Below are positions 7,548-15,058 of a stretch of 27,970 nt of DNA, in pieces. The notes under the pieces were generated by a model that ran no database searches, was not told the origin of the DNA, and saw only the letters and a program-made list of their open reading frames with translations. The position numbers were made by a program, and so were the translations under genes. Position 1 is the stretch's first letter; every line of letters begins with the position of its first letter. This stretch comes from Actinomycetes bacterium (GTDB lineage Bacteria; Actinomycetota; CALGFH01), in assembly GCA_030146615.1 (NCBI GenBank), contig JASLBL010000046.1, positions 1-27,970 on the forward strand. Reading direction: 5' to 3'.

Positions 7548-8444
7548 ATGCGGGCCAGGGAACCGGACCGGGAGGGAGACGTCGACCGGGACGGGGTGAG
7601 GCTGCACTATGAGGTGTTCGGCAGTGGCGAGCCCACCTTGGTGCTGGTGCCCTCCAACCCGATCGTGCATTCCCGGCAGTGGAAGGCGCAGGTCCCGTTC
7701 CTGGCCCGCCACTATCGGGTGGTGACCTTCGACGGGCGCGGCAACGGCCGCTCCGGCCGGCCGGTCACGCCCGAGGCCCACACCGATCAGGAATGCGTCG
7801 CCGACCTGGAGGCGGTCCTGGCCGCCGCCTGCCCGGAGCCGGCGGTGCTGATTGGCCTTTGCAGCGATGGTGTGTGGCGGTCGCTGTGGTTCGCCGCCGA
7901 CCACCCTGAGCGGGTGGCGGGCATCGTCGCCCTCTCAGTGGGCGTGCCTCGTATCTCCCCACCCCACCCGTCCAGGGTCGGGATCCAGTTCGACCAGGCG
8001 CTCGACCGCTACGACGGCTGGGCGAAGCTGAACCGCCACTACTGGCTGCAGGACTATCCCGGCTTCGTCGAGTTCTTCTTCTCGGAGATGTTCCCGGAGC
8101 CGCACTCCACCAAGCAGATCGAGGACTGCGTCGGCTGGGCCTTGGAGACCAGCGCCGAGGTGATGCTGGCCGCCGTCGACGCGCCCTTTGCGCTCTCCAA
8201 GGAGGAGGTGGAGGAGATCTGCCGACGGGTGCGAGCCCCGCTGCTGATCGTCCACGGCGACGACGACCGCTGCCAGCCCCATGCTCGGGCGGAGCGGCTG
8301 GCCGAGCTGACCGGAGCGCCACTGATCGCCATGGAGGGCGCCGGCCACATGCTCCCCGCTCGTCATCCCGTCAAGATCAACCTGCTGATCAAGGACTTCG
8401 TCGACCACCTCGTCAAGCCCCAAGACCGACACTTGTCCGCGTAG
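7548..8444 (+). CDS. Alpha/beta-hydrolase with Cys in the nucleophile elbow
   Basis: Alpha/beta-fold hydrolase of 298 residues. The oxyanion-side segment is VLVPSNPIVHSRQWKAQVPFLARHYRVVTFDGRGNGRS (32-69). The acid lies in VHGDDDRCQP (D238-240) and the histidine in GAGH (H267). The nucleophile elbow, normally GxSxG, reads G103-L-C105-S-D-G, so Cys occupies the nucleophile position and Asp follows where Gly is usual. This resembles the hydrolase group often linked to class III adenylate cyclases in actinobacteria, though none is next to it here. The ATG at 7548 is chosen because AGGAGG precedes it closely; the frame is open back to 7089, but that part lacks domain character. The methyltransferase starts 9 bases after it, suggesting co-transcription. 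Hydrolytic activity is uncertain. Confidence 0.9.
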   Translation: MRAREPDREGDVDRDGVRLHYEVFGSGEPTLVLVPSNPIVHSRQWKAQVPFLARHYRVVTFDGRGNGRSGRPVTPEAHTDQECVADLEAVLAAACPEPAVLIGLCSDGVWRSLWFAADHPERVAGIVALSVGVPRISPPHPSRVGIQFDQALDRYDGWAKLNRHYWLQDYPGFVEFFFSEMFPEPHSTKQIEDCVGWALETSAEVMLAAVDAPFALSKEEVEEICRRVRAPLLIVHGDDDRCQPHARAERLAELTGAPLIAMEGAGHMLPARHPVKINLLIKDFVDHLVKPQDRHLSA

Positions 8445-8453
8445 CCTCTGGCC

Positions 8454-9086
8454 ATGGACCCCAAGGACACCGTTCGCCGTGGCTACGACGCGCTGTCCTA
8501 CCGCTACCGAGGCGATGCCGAGGAACCGCCCCACTACGCCGCCTGGCTGGCGCAGCTCCGGGAGCGGGTTCCCGCCGGCGGGGCGGTCCTGGACCTGGGG
8601 TGCGGCTGCGGGGTGCCGCTGGCCCGTGACCTGGCCGCCGACGGCTACGCGGTCACCGGCGTCGACCTGAGCGGCGTGCAGGTCGAGCGGGCCCGCCAGC
8701 TGGTTCCGGCCGCCAGCTTCCTGCACGCCGACGCCACCCAGGTCAGCTTCCCACCCTCGTCCTTCGATGCCGTGGTCAGCCTCTACACCCTCATCCACAT
8801 GCCGCTCGACGAGCAGCCGCCGCTGCTCGGCCGGATCGGACGCTGGCTCCGGCCGGGCGGGTGGCTCCTGGCCACGACCGGCCACCAGGCATGGACCGGG
8901 ACCGAGGACGGCTGGCTGGGCGGGAAGGTGCCGATGTGGTGGAGTCACGCCGACGCGGCGACCTACCGGGCCTGGATCGAACGGGCCGGCCTGGCGGTCG
9001 TCGTCCAGGACGTCGTTCCCGAGGGCGACGGTGGGCACGCCGTGTTCTGGACTCGTCGCCCGCTCGACCAGTCCCGAACGACGTGA
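8454..9086 (+). CDS. Class I SAM-dependent methyltransferase
   Basis: Rossmann-fold methyltransferase of 210 residues, soluble. The S-adenosylmethionine-binding motif I is VLDLGCGCGVP (45-55), the acidic end of strand 2 is D71 in VTGVDLSG, motif II is HADATQVSFP (91-100), and FDAVVSLYTLIHM follows as post-II. The acceptor substrate cannot be deduced. The ATG at 8454 is 9 bases after the hydrolase stop, with no clear Shine-Dalgarno, so translation probably depends on coupling to the hydrolase. It is convergent with the desaturase, 88 bases away. Confidence 0.92.
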   Translation: MDPKDTVRRGYDALSYRYRGDAEEPPHYAAWLAQLRERVPAGGAVLDLGCGCGVPLARDLAADGYAVTGVDLSGVQVERARQLVPAASFLHADATQVSFPPSSFDAVVSLYTLIHMPLDEQPPLLGRIGRWLRPGGWLLATTGHQAWTGTEDGWLGGKVPMWWSHADAATYRAWIERAGLAVVVQDVVPEGDGGHAVFWTRRPLDQSRTT

Positions 9087-9174
9087 CAGCCAAGGAGGTC
9101 GCGGCCGTGCCGAGGAACTGCGTCGACGAGCACCAGCCACGTGTCGGTCTGGGAGAAGCCGGCCTAGCCGCCGG

Positions 9175-10236
9175 TCACCTCGGCCCCTCGGGAACCGGGC
9201 GCAGGGGTGCGCCGACGGCGTGGAGGTGGCGGATGGCCTCCGTGTAGGAGCCCAACAGCGTCGCTTCGGTGTAGGGAAGGTCATGCTGGCGGCAGAACTC
9301 CCGGACCAGCGGCTGGGCGTGGCGCAGGTTGGGGCGGGGCATGTTCGGGAACAGGTGGTGCTCGATCTGGTAGTTGAGGCCGCCGAGGAGGAAATCGACG
9401 AAGCGGCTGCCGCGGACGTTGCGGGACGTCAGCACCTGGCGGCGGAGGAAGTCCAGCTCGTCGGCCTCGGTGAGGGTCGGCATGCCCTTGTGGTTGGGGG
9501 CGAACGAGCAGCCCAGGTACAGGCCGAACAGGCCCTGCTGGACCAGGGCGAACGCGACCGCCTGGACCGGCGTGAGCACCAGCAGCAGGGCCGTGACGTA
9601 GCCGGCGACGTGGACCAGGAGCAGGAGCGCCTCGGCCGCGTTGGCCCGGCCGCGCCCGCGGACGATGGATTTCAGGCTGGCCACGTGGAGGTGGCCGGCC
9701 TCCAGGAGCAGCAGCGGGAAGAACAGGAACGCCTGGGAGCGGGCGATCACCCGGGCGAGTCCCCGCTTGCCGCGGGCCTGGGCGGCCGTGAAGGCCAGGG
9801 CGGCGATGCCGATGTCGGGGTCGAGGTCCTCGTGGTTGGGGTTGCTGTGGTGGGCGTTGTGCTTGGGCACCCACCAGCCGAAGCTGATCCCGACCAGCAG
9901 GTTGGCGTGGACCAGGCCGGTCAGGTCGTTGGCCCGCCGGGTGCGGAAGATCTGCCGGTGGCCGGCGTCGTGCCCCACGAAGGCGATCTGGGTGGCGACG
10001 ACGGCCAGGTAGGCCGCCGTGAGCAGCTGCCACCAGGACTCGCCGAGGAGGAGGAAGATGACCCCTCCGGCGGCGAGCAGGACGAGGTTCAGGCCGATCT
10101 TGGCGGCGTAGGACCCGCGGCGGCGGTCCAGCAGGCCGGCCTGCTTGATCTGCCGGGAGAGCTGGGTGTACTCGCTCCAGCGTCGCGTTGGCGACCGCGT
10201 CGTTCCGGCGGGCAGTGGTTGGTCGAGACCGGCCAT
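9175..10236 (-). CDS. Membrane fatty acid desaturase (acyl-CoA/acyl-lipid, front-end-like)
   Basis: Di-iron membrane desaturase of 353 residues that introduces a double bond into an acyl chain. The three histidine boxes are intact: HDAGH (89-93), HNAHH (126-130) and QIEHH (290-294), with an extra H249 in FAPNHKG. The QxxHH third box is typical of the delta-6/linoleoyl-CoA and DesA3-like group. Hydrophobic pairs lie at about 45-85, 105-125 and 205-245. No fused cytochrome b5 domain is present, so electrons must come from a separate ferredoxin or reductase. GAGGAG lies 5 bases before the ATG at 10236. Likely role: membrane-lipid unsaturation. It is probably a single-gene unit. Confidence 0.93.
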   Translation of the reverse strand: MAGLDQPLPAGTTRSPTRRWSEYTQLSRQIKQAGLLDRRRGSYAAKIGLNLVLLAAGGVIFLLLGESWWQLLTAAYLAVVATQIAFVGHDAGHRQIFRTRRANDLTGLVHANLLVGISFGWWVPKHNAHHSNPNHEDLDPDIGIAALAFTAAQARGKRGLARVIARSQAFLFFPLLLLEAGHLHVASLKSIVRGRGRANAAEALLLLVHVAGYVTALLLVLTPVQAVAFALVQQGLFGLYLGCSFAPNHKGMPTLTEADELDFLRRQVLTSRNVRGSRFVDFLLGGLNYQIEHHLFPNMPRPNLRHAQPLVREFCRQHDLPYTEATLLGSYTEAIRHLHAVGAPLRPVPEGPR

Positions 10237-10326
10237 GCAGGCTCCTCAGGTCGTCGGGATGGCGGCCCAGGGGTCCGGGAGCCTCGCAAGCTTACGGCCG
10301 TCCTGACGCGATCGGCCTCATCAACA

Positions 10327-10354
10327 GTTGTACACCACCGACCGGCTCTGCAAA
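10327..10354 (-). promoter_or_regulatory. Possible promoter of the desaturase gene
   Basis: On the minus strand, TTTGCA (10354-10349) and TACAAC (10332-10327) are 16 bases apart, about 90 bases upstream of the start codon. The -10 is a fair consensus match and the -35 is weak. Confidence 0.28.
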
Positions 10355-10398
10355 CCGTCGGCGATGCCGGCGTGGCCGATCGCGAGGCCGCCGGGGGC

Positions 10399-10749
10399 CT
10401 AGGTGCCGGGACCCAGAGGAGGCTCGCCGGACGGTGCGCCGGCGGGCGCCGGTTCCTTGAGCTCGACGAAGACGGAGTGGGTCTCGGTGGCGCCGATGTT
10501 CTCGCCGGCGTGCTCCTGGGCGCCGATCCAGCGGACCTGGCCGGCCGGGAGGTCGACGTCGGCCTGGCGGCCGTCGCCGCCGTGGAGGCGACGGCTGAAG
10601 GCGCTCAGGGTCACCATCACGCTGTCGGGATGGCCATGGGGAGAGGTCCGGTCACCGGGCCGGTCCCGGTACTCGAGCACCCGGACGCGGTCGTTCTCGA
10701 AGATCACCCGGTACAGGCCGGGGTCGGTGATCGTAGGATCCGCGGGCAT
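10399..10749 (-). CDS. Small cupin-fold protein
   Basis: Single-domain cupin of 116 residues, cytosolic. The first cupin motif includes H38 and H40 in SPHGHPDSVMVTL, and the second contains GAQEHAGENIG with H80 and later H91. The sequence type (YRVIFENDRVRVLEYRDRPGDRTSPHGHPD) is a widespread uncharacterised cupin group, often named only as cytoplasmic protein. Metal binding is likely; activity is unknown. AAGGTG lies 5 bases before the ATG at 10749. It is divergent from the 144-residue gene with only 30 bases between starts, so promoters must lie inside one of the genes. Confidence 0.82.
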   Translation of the reverse strand: MPADPTITDPGLYRVIFENDRVRVLEYRDRPGDRTSPHGHPDSVMVTLSAFSRRLHGGDGRQADVDLPAGQVRWIGAQEHAGENIGATETHSVFVELKEPAPAGAPSGEPPLGPGT

Positions 10750-10779
10750 GGTCACCTTTCCGTCGATGGAGGTTGCATT

Positions 10780-11214
10780 CTGTCGCGGCGGCTGCCGACC
10801 ACCAACCGGGTGATGGCGGTGCTCGACACCACCGACGCCGCCGTGGCCGCCGTGGCCGCCCTCGGGCGGGAGGGGTTCGCCGCCGAGGACGTGCTGGTGC
10901 TGCGGGGGGAGCGGGACGCCACGCGAATTGACAGCCTCGGCAACGTCGGCGGGGTGTGGGCGCGGGCCCGGCGGTTGCTGTCGTTCACCCTGGCCGACCA
11001 GGTGGTCGACCTGGCCGTGTACGTGGCCGCCCTGCGGGACGGGCGCACGGTGGTGTCGGTGCTGGTGTCGGGCGACGCCGGCCGGGAACGGGCCAAGCGG
11101 GCCCTGGCCGGGTCGGGCGCCCACTTCGTCAACTTCTTCGGGCGGTTCGCCACCGAGGACATGGTCCCCTGGCGCGGGCCCGAGCTGCCGCTGCCGCCCT
11201 GGCTCCGCCGCTAG
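10780..11214 (+). CDS. Uncharacterised 144-residue protein with a probable CTG start
   Basis: Soluble protein beginning SRRLPTTNRVMAVLDTTDAAVAAVAALGREGF, with an alpha/beta pattern (two Val/Ala-rich segments at VMAVLD and TVVSVLVSGD) and an aromatic C-terminus (FVNFFGRFATEDMVPW). It resembles small actinobacterial proteins of unknown function. The first usual start codons are GTG 10810 and ATG 10813, without a ribosome site. A strong GGAGG (10768-10772) instead sits 7 bases before an in-frame CTG at 10780 and 4 bases before ATT 10777; CTG is preferred. The stop TAG shares the tetranucleotide CTAG with the stop of the convergent cupin gene. Confidence 0.75.
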   Translation: MSRRLPTTNRVMAVLDTTDAAVAAVAALGREGFAAEDVLVLRGERDATRIDSLGNVGGVWARARRLLSFTLADQVVDLAVYVAALRDGRTVVSVLVSGDAGRERAKRALAGSGAHFVNFFGRFATEDMVPWRGPELPLPPWLRR

Positions 11215-11558
11215 ACCGACTCGGCCGGGGCGAAGAACACCAGCACCGAGAGCCGCTCGGTGACGTCGTGGAAGCGGTGGGGGACGGTGCGGGCCACGAA
11301 CAGCACCCCGCCCGGCGCCACCGGGTGGTCCTGGCCGGCCACCTCCAGCCAGGCCCGGCCGGAGAGGACCACGTAGACCTCGTCCTGCTGGTGGGGCTCC
11401 TGGGGGTCGTCGGCCCCCGGCTCCAGCACGTACAGGCCGCAGCTCATCGAGTCCCGGCGCAGGAACTCCAGGTACAGCTCGCCGGTGCGATGCTGCACCT
11501 CGGCCCGGGCCTCCTCCAGGGAGGCGACGTCGAATGCCTCGACGGCGGGTTCGTTCAC
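11211..11558 (-). CDS. Small cupin-domain protein
   Basis: Cupin-2-type protein of 115 residues. The metal-binding set is visible as EPHQQDEVYVVLSGRAWLEV (H56, E60) and VPHRFHD (H94). The gene starts at GTG 11558, with AGGA about 7 bases upstream. It is too short to be a gentisate dioxygenase. Its start is 48 bases from the divergent permease start, so both promoters must be packed there. The stop overlaps that of the convergent 144-residue gene in a shared CTAG. Function unknown; either metal-binding enzyme or sugar/effector-binding protein. Confidence 0.83.
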   Translation of the reverse strand: MNEPAVEAFDVASLEEARAEVQHRTGELYLEFLRRDSMSCGLYVLEPGADDPQEPHQQDEVYVVLSGRAWLEVAGQDHPVAPGGVLFVARTVPHRFHDVTERLSVLVFFAPAESV

Positions 11559-11606
11559 CTCCGCATCCTACCCCGGTGCTTCGGCGCGCCTGGTCAGCGA
11601 GGTATC

Positions 11607-14390
11607 GTGAGCGCGATGCTCCGGCCACCGTCGACCGTGCTCGGCACCGCCCCGTGGCGGCGGGCGCCGCTGTTGCTGCGGCGCAGCCCGGCCGTGCTGC
11701 TGGCCGTCCTGGCCGCCGGGCTGATACTGGGCGCGGCCGCGGCCGCCACCCCGCTGTTCCTCTCCTCGGCGGCCAACGCCGCCCTGGCCCGGCAGATGGA
11801 GGAGCGCTGCCCGCCGACCTACGGGCTCCAGGTCCGCACCTTCGGCGCCCTCGGCGGGCCGGTCAGCGCCGAGGAGTTGGAACAGGCGGCCGGTCTCGGG
11901 CGCGCGACCGGCTGGCCGGCCGGTCGCGAGCTGCTGGTCACCCGCGAGCGGAGGGTCGGCCAGGCCGGCGCGCTGATGCCGGACCTGGGCCAGCCGGTGC
12001 TGAGCATGTCCGGCCCGCTGCTCCAGGTCGCCGGGGCCACCCCGGGCGCGCTGAGCGGCGGGCGACTGTTCTACCGCGACGGCTTCGAAGGGCACATCCG
12101 CAAGCTGGCCAGCGCCCCCGGGGTGACCGGGGTGTGGCTGCCCAGCGAGGCCGCGGCCCAGCTCCGCGCCCAACCCGGCGACCGGGTCACGCTGTCGCTG
12201 ACCGGGCGGTCGGCGCCGGTCCGGGTCGCCGGGGTCTACCAGGAGCTGCACCGGCTGCCGCCGACCCCTTACTGGTGCGCCCAGGCCGAGGAGATCTACC
12301 CGCCCGGCTACGCCGAGGACCCGCCGCCACCGCTCGTCCTGGCCGACCGTGCCACCTTCGCCGCCGCCAGCCGCCGGCTCCAGGAGCCGCGCCTGGAGTT
12401 CACCTGGGACCTGGAGCTGGCCCGCGACCTCTCCCTGGCCGAGGCCAGGGAGAACGCGGCCGCCTTCCCGGCGGCCAGCCAGGCCGTGGTCGCCGACGGC
12501 GGCGGCATGCTCTCCCCCGAGCAGGCGGTCGCGTTCAACTCGCCCGGGGTGGCGGTGACCAAGAGCGAGCTGCCGTTCCTGGTCCAGCGGTCGGAGGCGA
12601 TTGTCACCGCCGTCGGCGGCGCCATCGGCCCGGTGGCCATCGCCGGCACGGTGGTGGCGCTGCTGCTGGTCGCGGCCGCCGGCAGCTACTGGGTCGACCG
12701 GCGCCGGGTCGAGGTCGCCCTGCTCGCCGCCCGGGGGGTCGGGCCGCCGGCCATCGCGGCCAAGGCCGTGCTGGAGATGCTGCTGTGGCTGACCGTGGGC
12801 AGCGTGCTCGGCTGGCTGGCCGCGATCGCCCTGGTCCGGCTGCTGGGACCGAGCGACCTGCTGGACGCCGCGGCCACCCCGTCCGCCCTGGCCCGCACCG
12901 GCGTCGCCGTGGCGGCCGGGCTGGCCCTGCTCGGCCTGGTCGCCGCCCTGCGCTCCCGGGGCATGACCGAGCGCGGGATCGGCGTCCGTCCCGGCGTGCT
13001 GGCCAAGGTGCCGTGGGAGCTGGCCGTGCTCGCCCTGGCCGCCCTGGCCTACCAGCGGCTGGCCAGCCAAGGGCCGCCGGTGGCCACCGGCACCGAACCG
13101 CCCCGGATCGACCTACTGCTGCTCGCCTTCCCGATGCTGTTCCTGGCCGGCACCGTCGGGCTGGCCGTCCGCCTGCTCGGCGTGGCCGTGCGGCGGCTGG
13201 GCACCGCCGGGTCGAGCTGGCCGCACGCCGCCTACCTGGCCGCCCGGCGGGTCGCCCACGGTGCCCGGCTGGCCCTGCTGCTGGTGGCCGCCTCCGCCCT
13301 GTCGATCGGGGTGATGGGGTACGCGGCCACCCTCACCCTGTCGGTGCGGGCGACCCTCGACGCCAAGGCCAGGACCTTCGTCGGCAGCGACGTGTCGGTG
13401 GAGGGGTTCACCCGCGACGCCGCCATCCCGGCCGACCTCGACGCCACCGTGGTCCACCGCTACGAGGAGGTGCTGGTCGACGGCAGCCCGGTGATGATGC
13501 TGGCCATCGACTCGGCCACCTTCGCCAGGGGCGCGTTCTGGGACAGGTCGCTGGCCGACCGGCCCCTGGGGCGGATCGTCGCCGACCTCGCCCCCCGATC
13601 CTCCGGGGGACCACCCCGGCGGTTCCCCGGGCCCCCCCAGCCGTCCGGTCAGGCGGTGCCGGTGGTGGTGGTCGGCCGCACCCTGCCCGACCGGTTCGCC
13701 TTCGACCTGTTCCTCGGCACCCAGGCCCGCAGCGTCCGCTTCCAGGCCCAGGTGGCCGAGCGGGCCCGGGCCTTCCCCGGCATGCGGGCCAACCCGCTGG
13801 TGGTGGTCGACCGCCGCGCCCTGACCGGGCTCGACCCGGCCCGGGAGACGCTGCTGTGGGCCCGTGGGGAGCGCGAGCAGGTGCTGGCCGCCCTCGACCG
13901 GGCCGACGTCCGGGTCGTCGGCGTGGTCACCGACGCCCGCGACGTGCTTGACGTGTCCAGCTTCCTGGCCGCCTCCTGGACCTTCGGGTTCCTCCAGGCC
14001 CTGGGGGTCCTCACCGGGCTGATCACCGCCGGCGGGCTGCTGTTGTATCTCGAGACCCGCCAGCGCGGCCGCCGGGCCGCCTACGCCCTCTCGCGGCGGA
14101 TGGGGCTGTCGCGGGCCGCTCACCTGGGGTCGCTGCTGGCCGAGGTGGGCGGGACCCTGCTCGGCGGGTTCGCCATCGGGGTGGGGCTGTCGTTCGTGGC
14201 CGCCCGGCTGGTCTACCTGCGCCTGGACGCTCTGCCGACGGTGCCGCCGGTGCCGCTGCTGCGCACCCCGGTGCCGGCCCTGGCCGGCACGGCCGCGGCC
14301 GTGGCCGCCGTCACCTGGCTGGCCGCCTGGATGGCCCAGCGGTCGGCCGACCGGACCAACCTGGCGGAGGTGCTGCGCCTTGCCGAGTGA
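11607..14390 (+). CDS. FtsX/MacB-like ABC transporter permease, large
   Basis: Membrane subunit of 927 residues of an FtsX-type ABC system. One helix lies near 29-51, then a large extracytoplasmic domain (about 55-325), a block of helices between about 331 and 575, a second extracytoplasmic domain (about 580-780), and three C-terminal helices (about 785-815, 840-870, 888-908). This doubled layout is usual for mechanotransducing exporters that extract lipids, peptides or lipoproteins. The GTG at 11607 has GAGG 4 bases upstream and is preferred over ATG 11616. Two ATPase genes overlap or abut its 3' end, so the three form one transporter operon. Residues 664-677 (Pro/Arg/Gly-rich) come from a GC-rich repeat inserted in frame into the second extracytoplasmic domain. 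Substrate unknown. Confidence 0.9.
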   Translation: MSAMLRPPSTVLGTAPWRRAPLLLRRSPAVLLAVLAAGLILGAAAAATPLFLSSAANAALARQMEERCPPTYGLQVRTFGALGGPVSAEELEQAAGLGRATGWPAGRELLVTRERRVGQAGALMPDLGQPVLSMSGPLLQVAGATPGALSGGRLFYRDGFEGHIRKLASAPGVTGVWLPSEAAAQLRAQPGDRVTLSLTGRSAPVRVAGVYQELHRLPPTPYWCAQAEEIYPPGYAEDPPPPLVLADRATFAAASRRLQEPRLEFTWDLELARDLSLAEARENAAAFPAASQAVVADGGGMLSPEQAVAFNSPGVAVTKSELPFLVQRSEAIVTAVGGAIGPVAIAGTVVALLLVAAAGSYWVDRRRVEVALLAARGVGPPAIAAKAVLEMLLWLTVGSVLGWLAAIALVRLLGPSDLLDAAATPSALARTGVAVAAGLALLGLVAALRSRGMTERGIGVRPGVLAKVPWELAVLALAALAYQRLASQGPPVATGTEPPRIDLLLLAFPMLFLAGTVGLAVRLLGVAVRRLGTAGSSWPHAAYLAARRVAHGARLALLLVAASALSIGVMGYAATLTLSVRATLDAKARTFVGSDVSVEGFTRDAAIPADLDATVVHRYEEVLVDGSPVMMLAIDSATFARGAFWDRSLADRPLGRIVADLAPRSSGGPPRRFPGPPQPSGQAVPVVVVGRTLPDRFAFDLFLGTQARSVRFQAQVAERARAFPGMRANPLVVVDRRALTGLDPARETLLWARGEREQVLAALDRADVRVVGVVTDARDVLDVSSFLAASWTFGFLQALGVLTGLITAGGLLLYLETRQRGRRAAYALSRRMGLSRAAHLGSLLAEVGGTLLGGFAIGVGLSFVAARLVYLRLDALPTVPPVPLLRTPVPALAGTAAAVAAVTWLAAWMAQRSADRTNLAEVLRLAE
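13597..13635 (+). repeat. GC-rich palindromic dispersed repeat, copy within permease gene
   Basis: The 39-base core runs from GATCC to CCCC. By hand it matches the reverse strand of 17162-17199 at 32 of 39 aligned columns, with one gap. It contains CCGGGG and CCCCGG arms able to fold. It adds a Pro/Gly/Arg-rich stretch to the permease without breaking the frame. Confidence 0.55.
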
Positions 14391-15057
14391 CGCCACCCTC
14401 GGCGTGGCCTGCGCCGGGCTGGTCAAGGAGTACGCCACCGCGACCGGGACCGTCCGGGCCCTCAAGGGCGTCGACGCCGCCTTCCCGGCCGGCCAGCTGA
14501 CGGCGGTGGTGGGGCCGTCGGGCTCGGGCAAGTCGTCGCTGCTGCGGATCCTGGCCTGCGTCGACCGCCCGACCGCCGGGTCGGTGCGGGTGGGCGGGGT
14601 CGACGTGGCCGCCATTGGGGCCCGGGGACGGCGCCGGGTCCGGCGGCGGCTGGTCGGCTACGTGTTCCAGCAGCCGGGCGACAACCTGCTGCCGTACCTG
14701 ACCACCCGGGAGCAGCTGGAGCTGGCCGCCCAGCTGCGCGGCTCTCAGGATGAGGGGGAGGTCGACCGGCTGCTGGCCGCCCTCGGCCTGGAGCACCGGG
14801 CCGGGCACCGGCCCGAGCAGCTGTCCGGGGGTGAGCAGCAGCGGCTGGCGTTCGCGGCCGCCGTGATCGGCGGGCCGGCCCTGGTGGTCGCCGACGAGCC
14901 CACCGCCGAGCTGGACACCGAGTCCGGCGGGCGGCTGATGCAGGCGGTGCTCGGCCTGCGCGACCAGGGAACCAGCCTGGTCGTCTCCTCCCACGACCCG
15001 GTGGTGACCGGGGCCGTCGACCAGATCGTGCGGCTCCACGACGGGGAGGTGACCTGA
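14380..15057 (+). CDS. ABC transporter ATPase, MacB/LolD-like (canonical motifs)
   Basis: Nucleotide-binding subunit of 225 residues for the preceding FtsX-like permease. Walker A is GPSGSGKS (45-52), Q-loop YVFQQPGDNLLPYLT (Q97-Q98), signature LSGGEQQR (148-155), Walker B ALVVADEPTAELD (167-179) and switch H205 in SSHD, all intact. The start is TTG 14380, which overlaps the permease stop by 11 bases, with GGAGG 9 bases upstream; GTG 14404 is an alternative that would leave little N-terminal strand. It is translationally coupled to both neighbours. The family has high confidence; the cargo is unknown. Confidence 0.94.
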   Translation: MPSDATLGVACAGLVKEYATATGTVRALKGVDAAFPAGQLTAVVGPSGSGKSSLLRILACVDRPTAGSVRVGGVDVAAIGARGRRRVRRRLVGYVFQQPGDNLLPYLTTREQLELAAQLRGSQDEGEVDRLLAALGLEHRAGHRPEQLSGGEQQRLAFAAAVIGGPALVVADEPTAELDTESGGRLMQAVLGLRDQGTSLVVSSHDPVVTGAVDQIVRLHDGEVT

Positions 15058-15058
15058 G

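Noticed and set aside
9093..9247. AAGGAGG followed by GTG 9108, a 46-residue frame
   Set aside because: It runs antisense into the desaturase C-terminus, and the product lacks any recognisable pattern.
8767..10750. Very long plus-strand open frame spanning the methyltransferase end, desaturase and cupin
   Set aside because: It is an out-of-frame translation over two genes with clear motifs on the other strand; only its last part (from 10780) is a real gene.
11211..11558. Cupin as gentisate 1,2-dioxygenase completing the aromatic pathway
   Set aside because: At 115 residues with a single cupin domain, it is far too short, and it lies far from the pathway-like genes.
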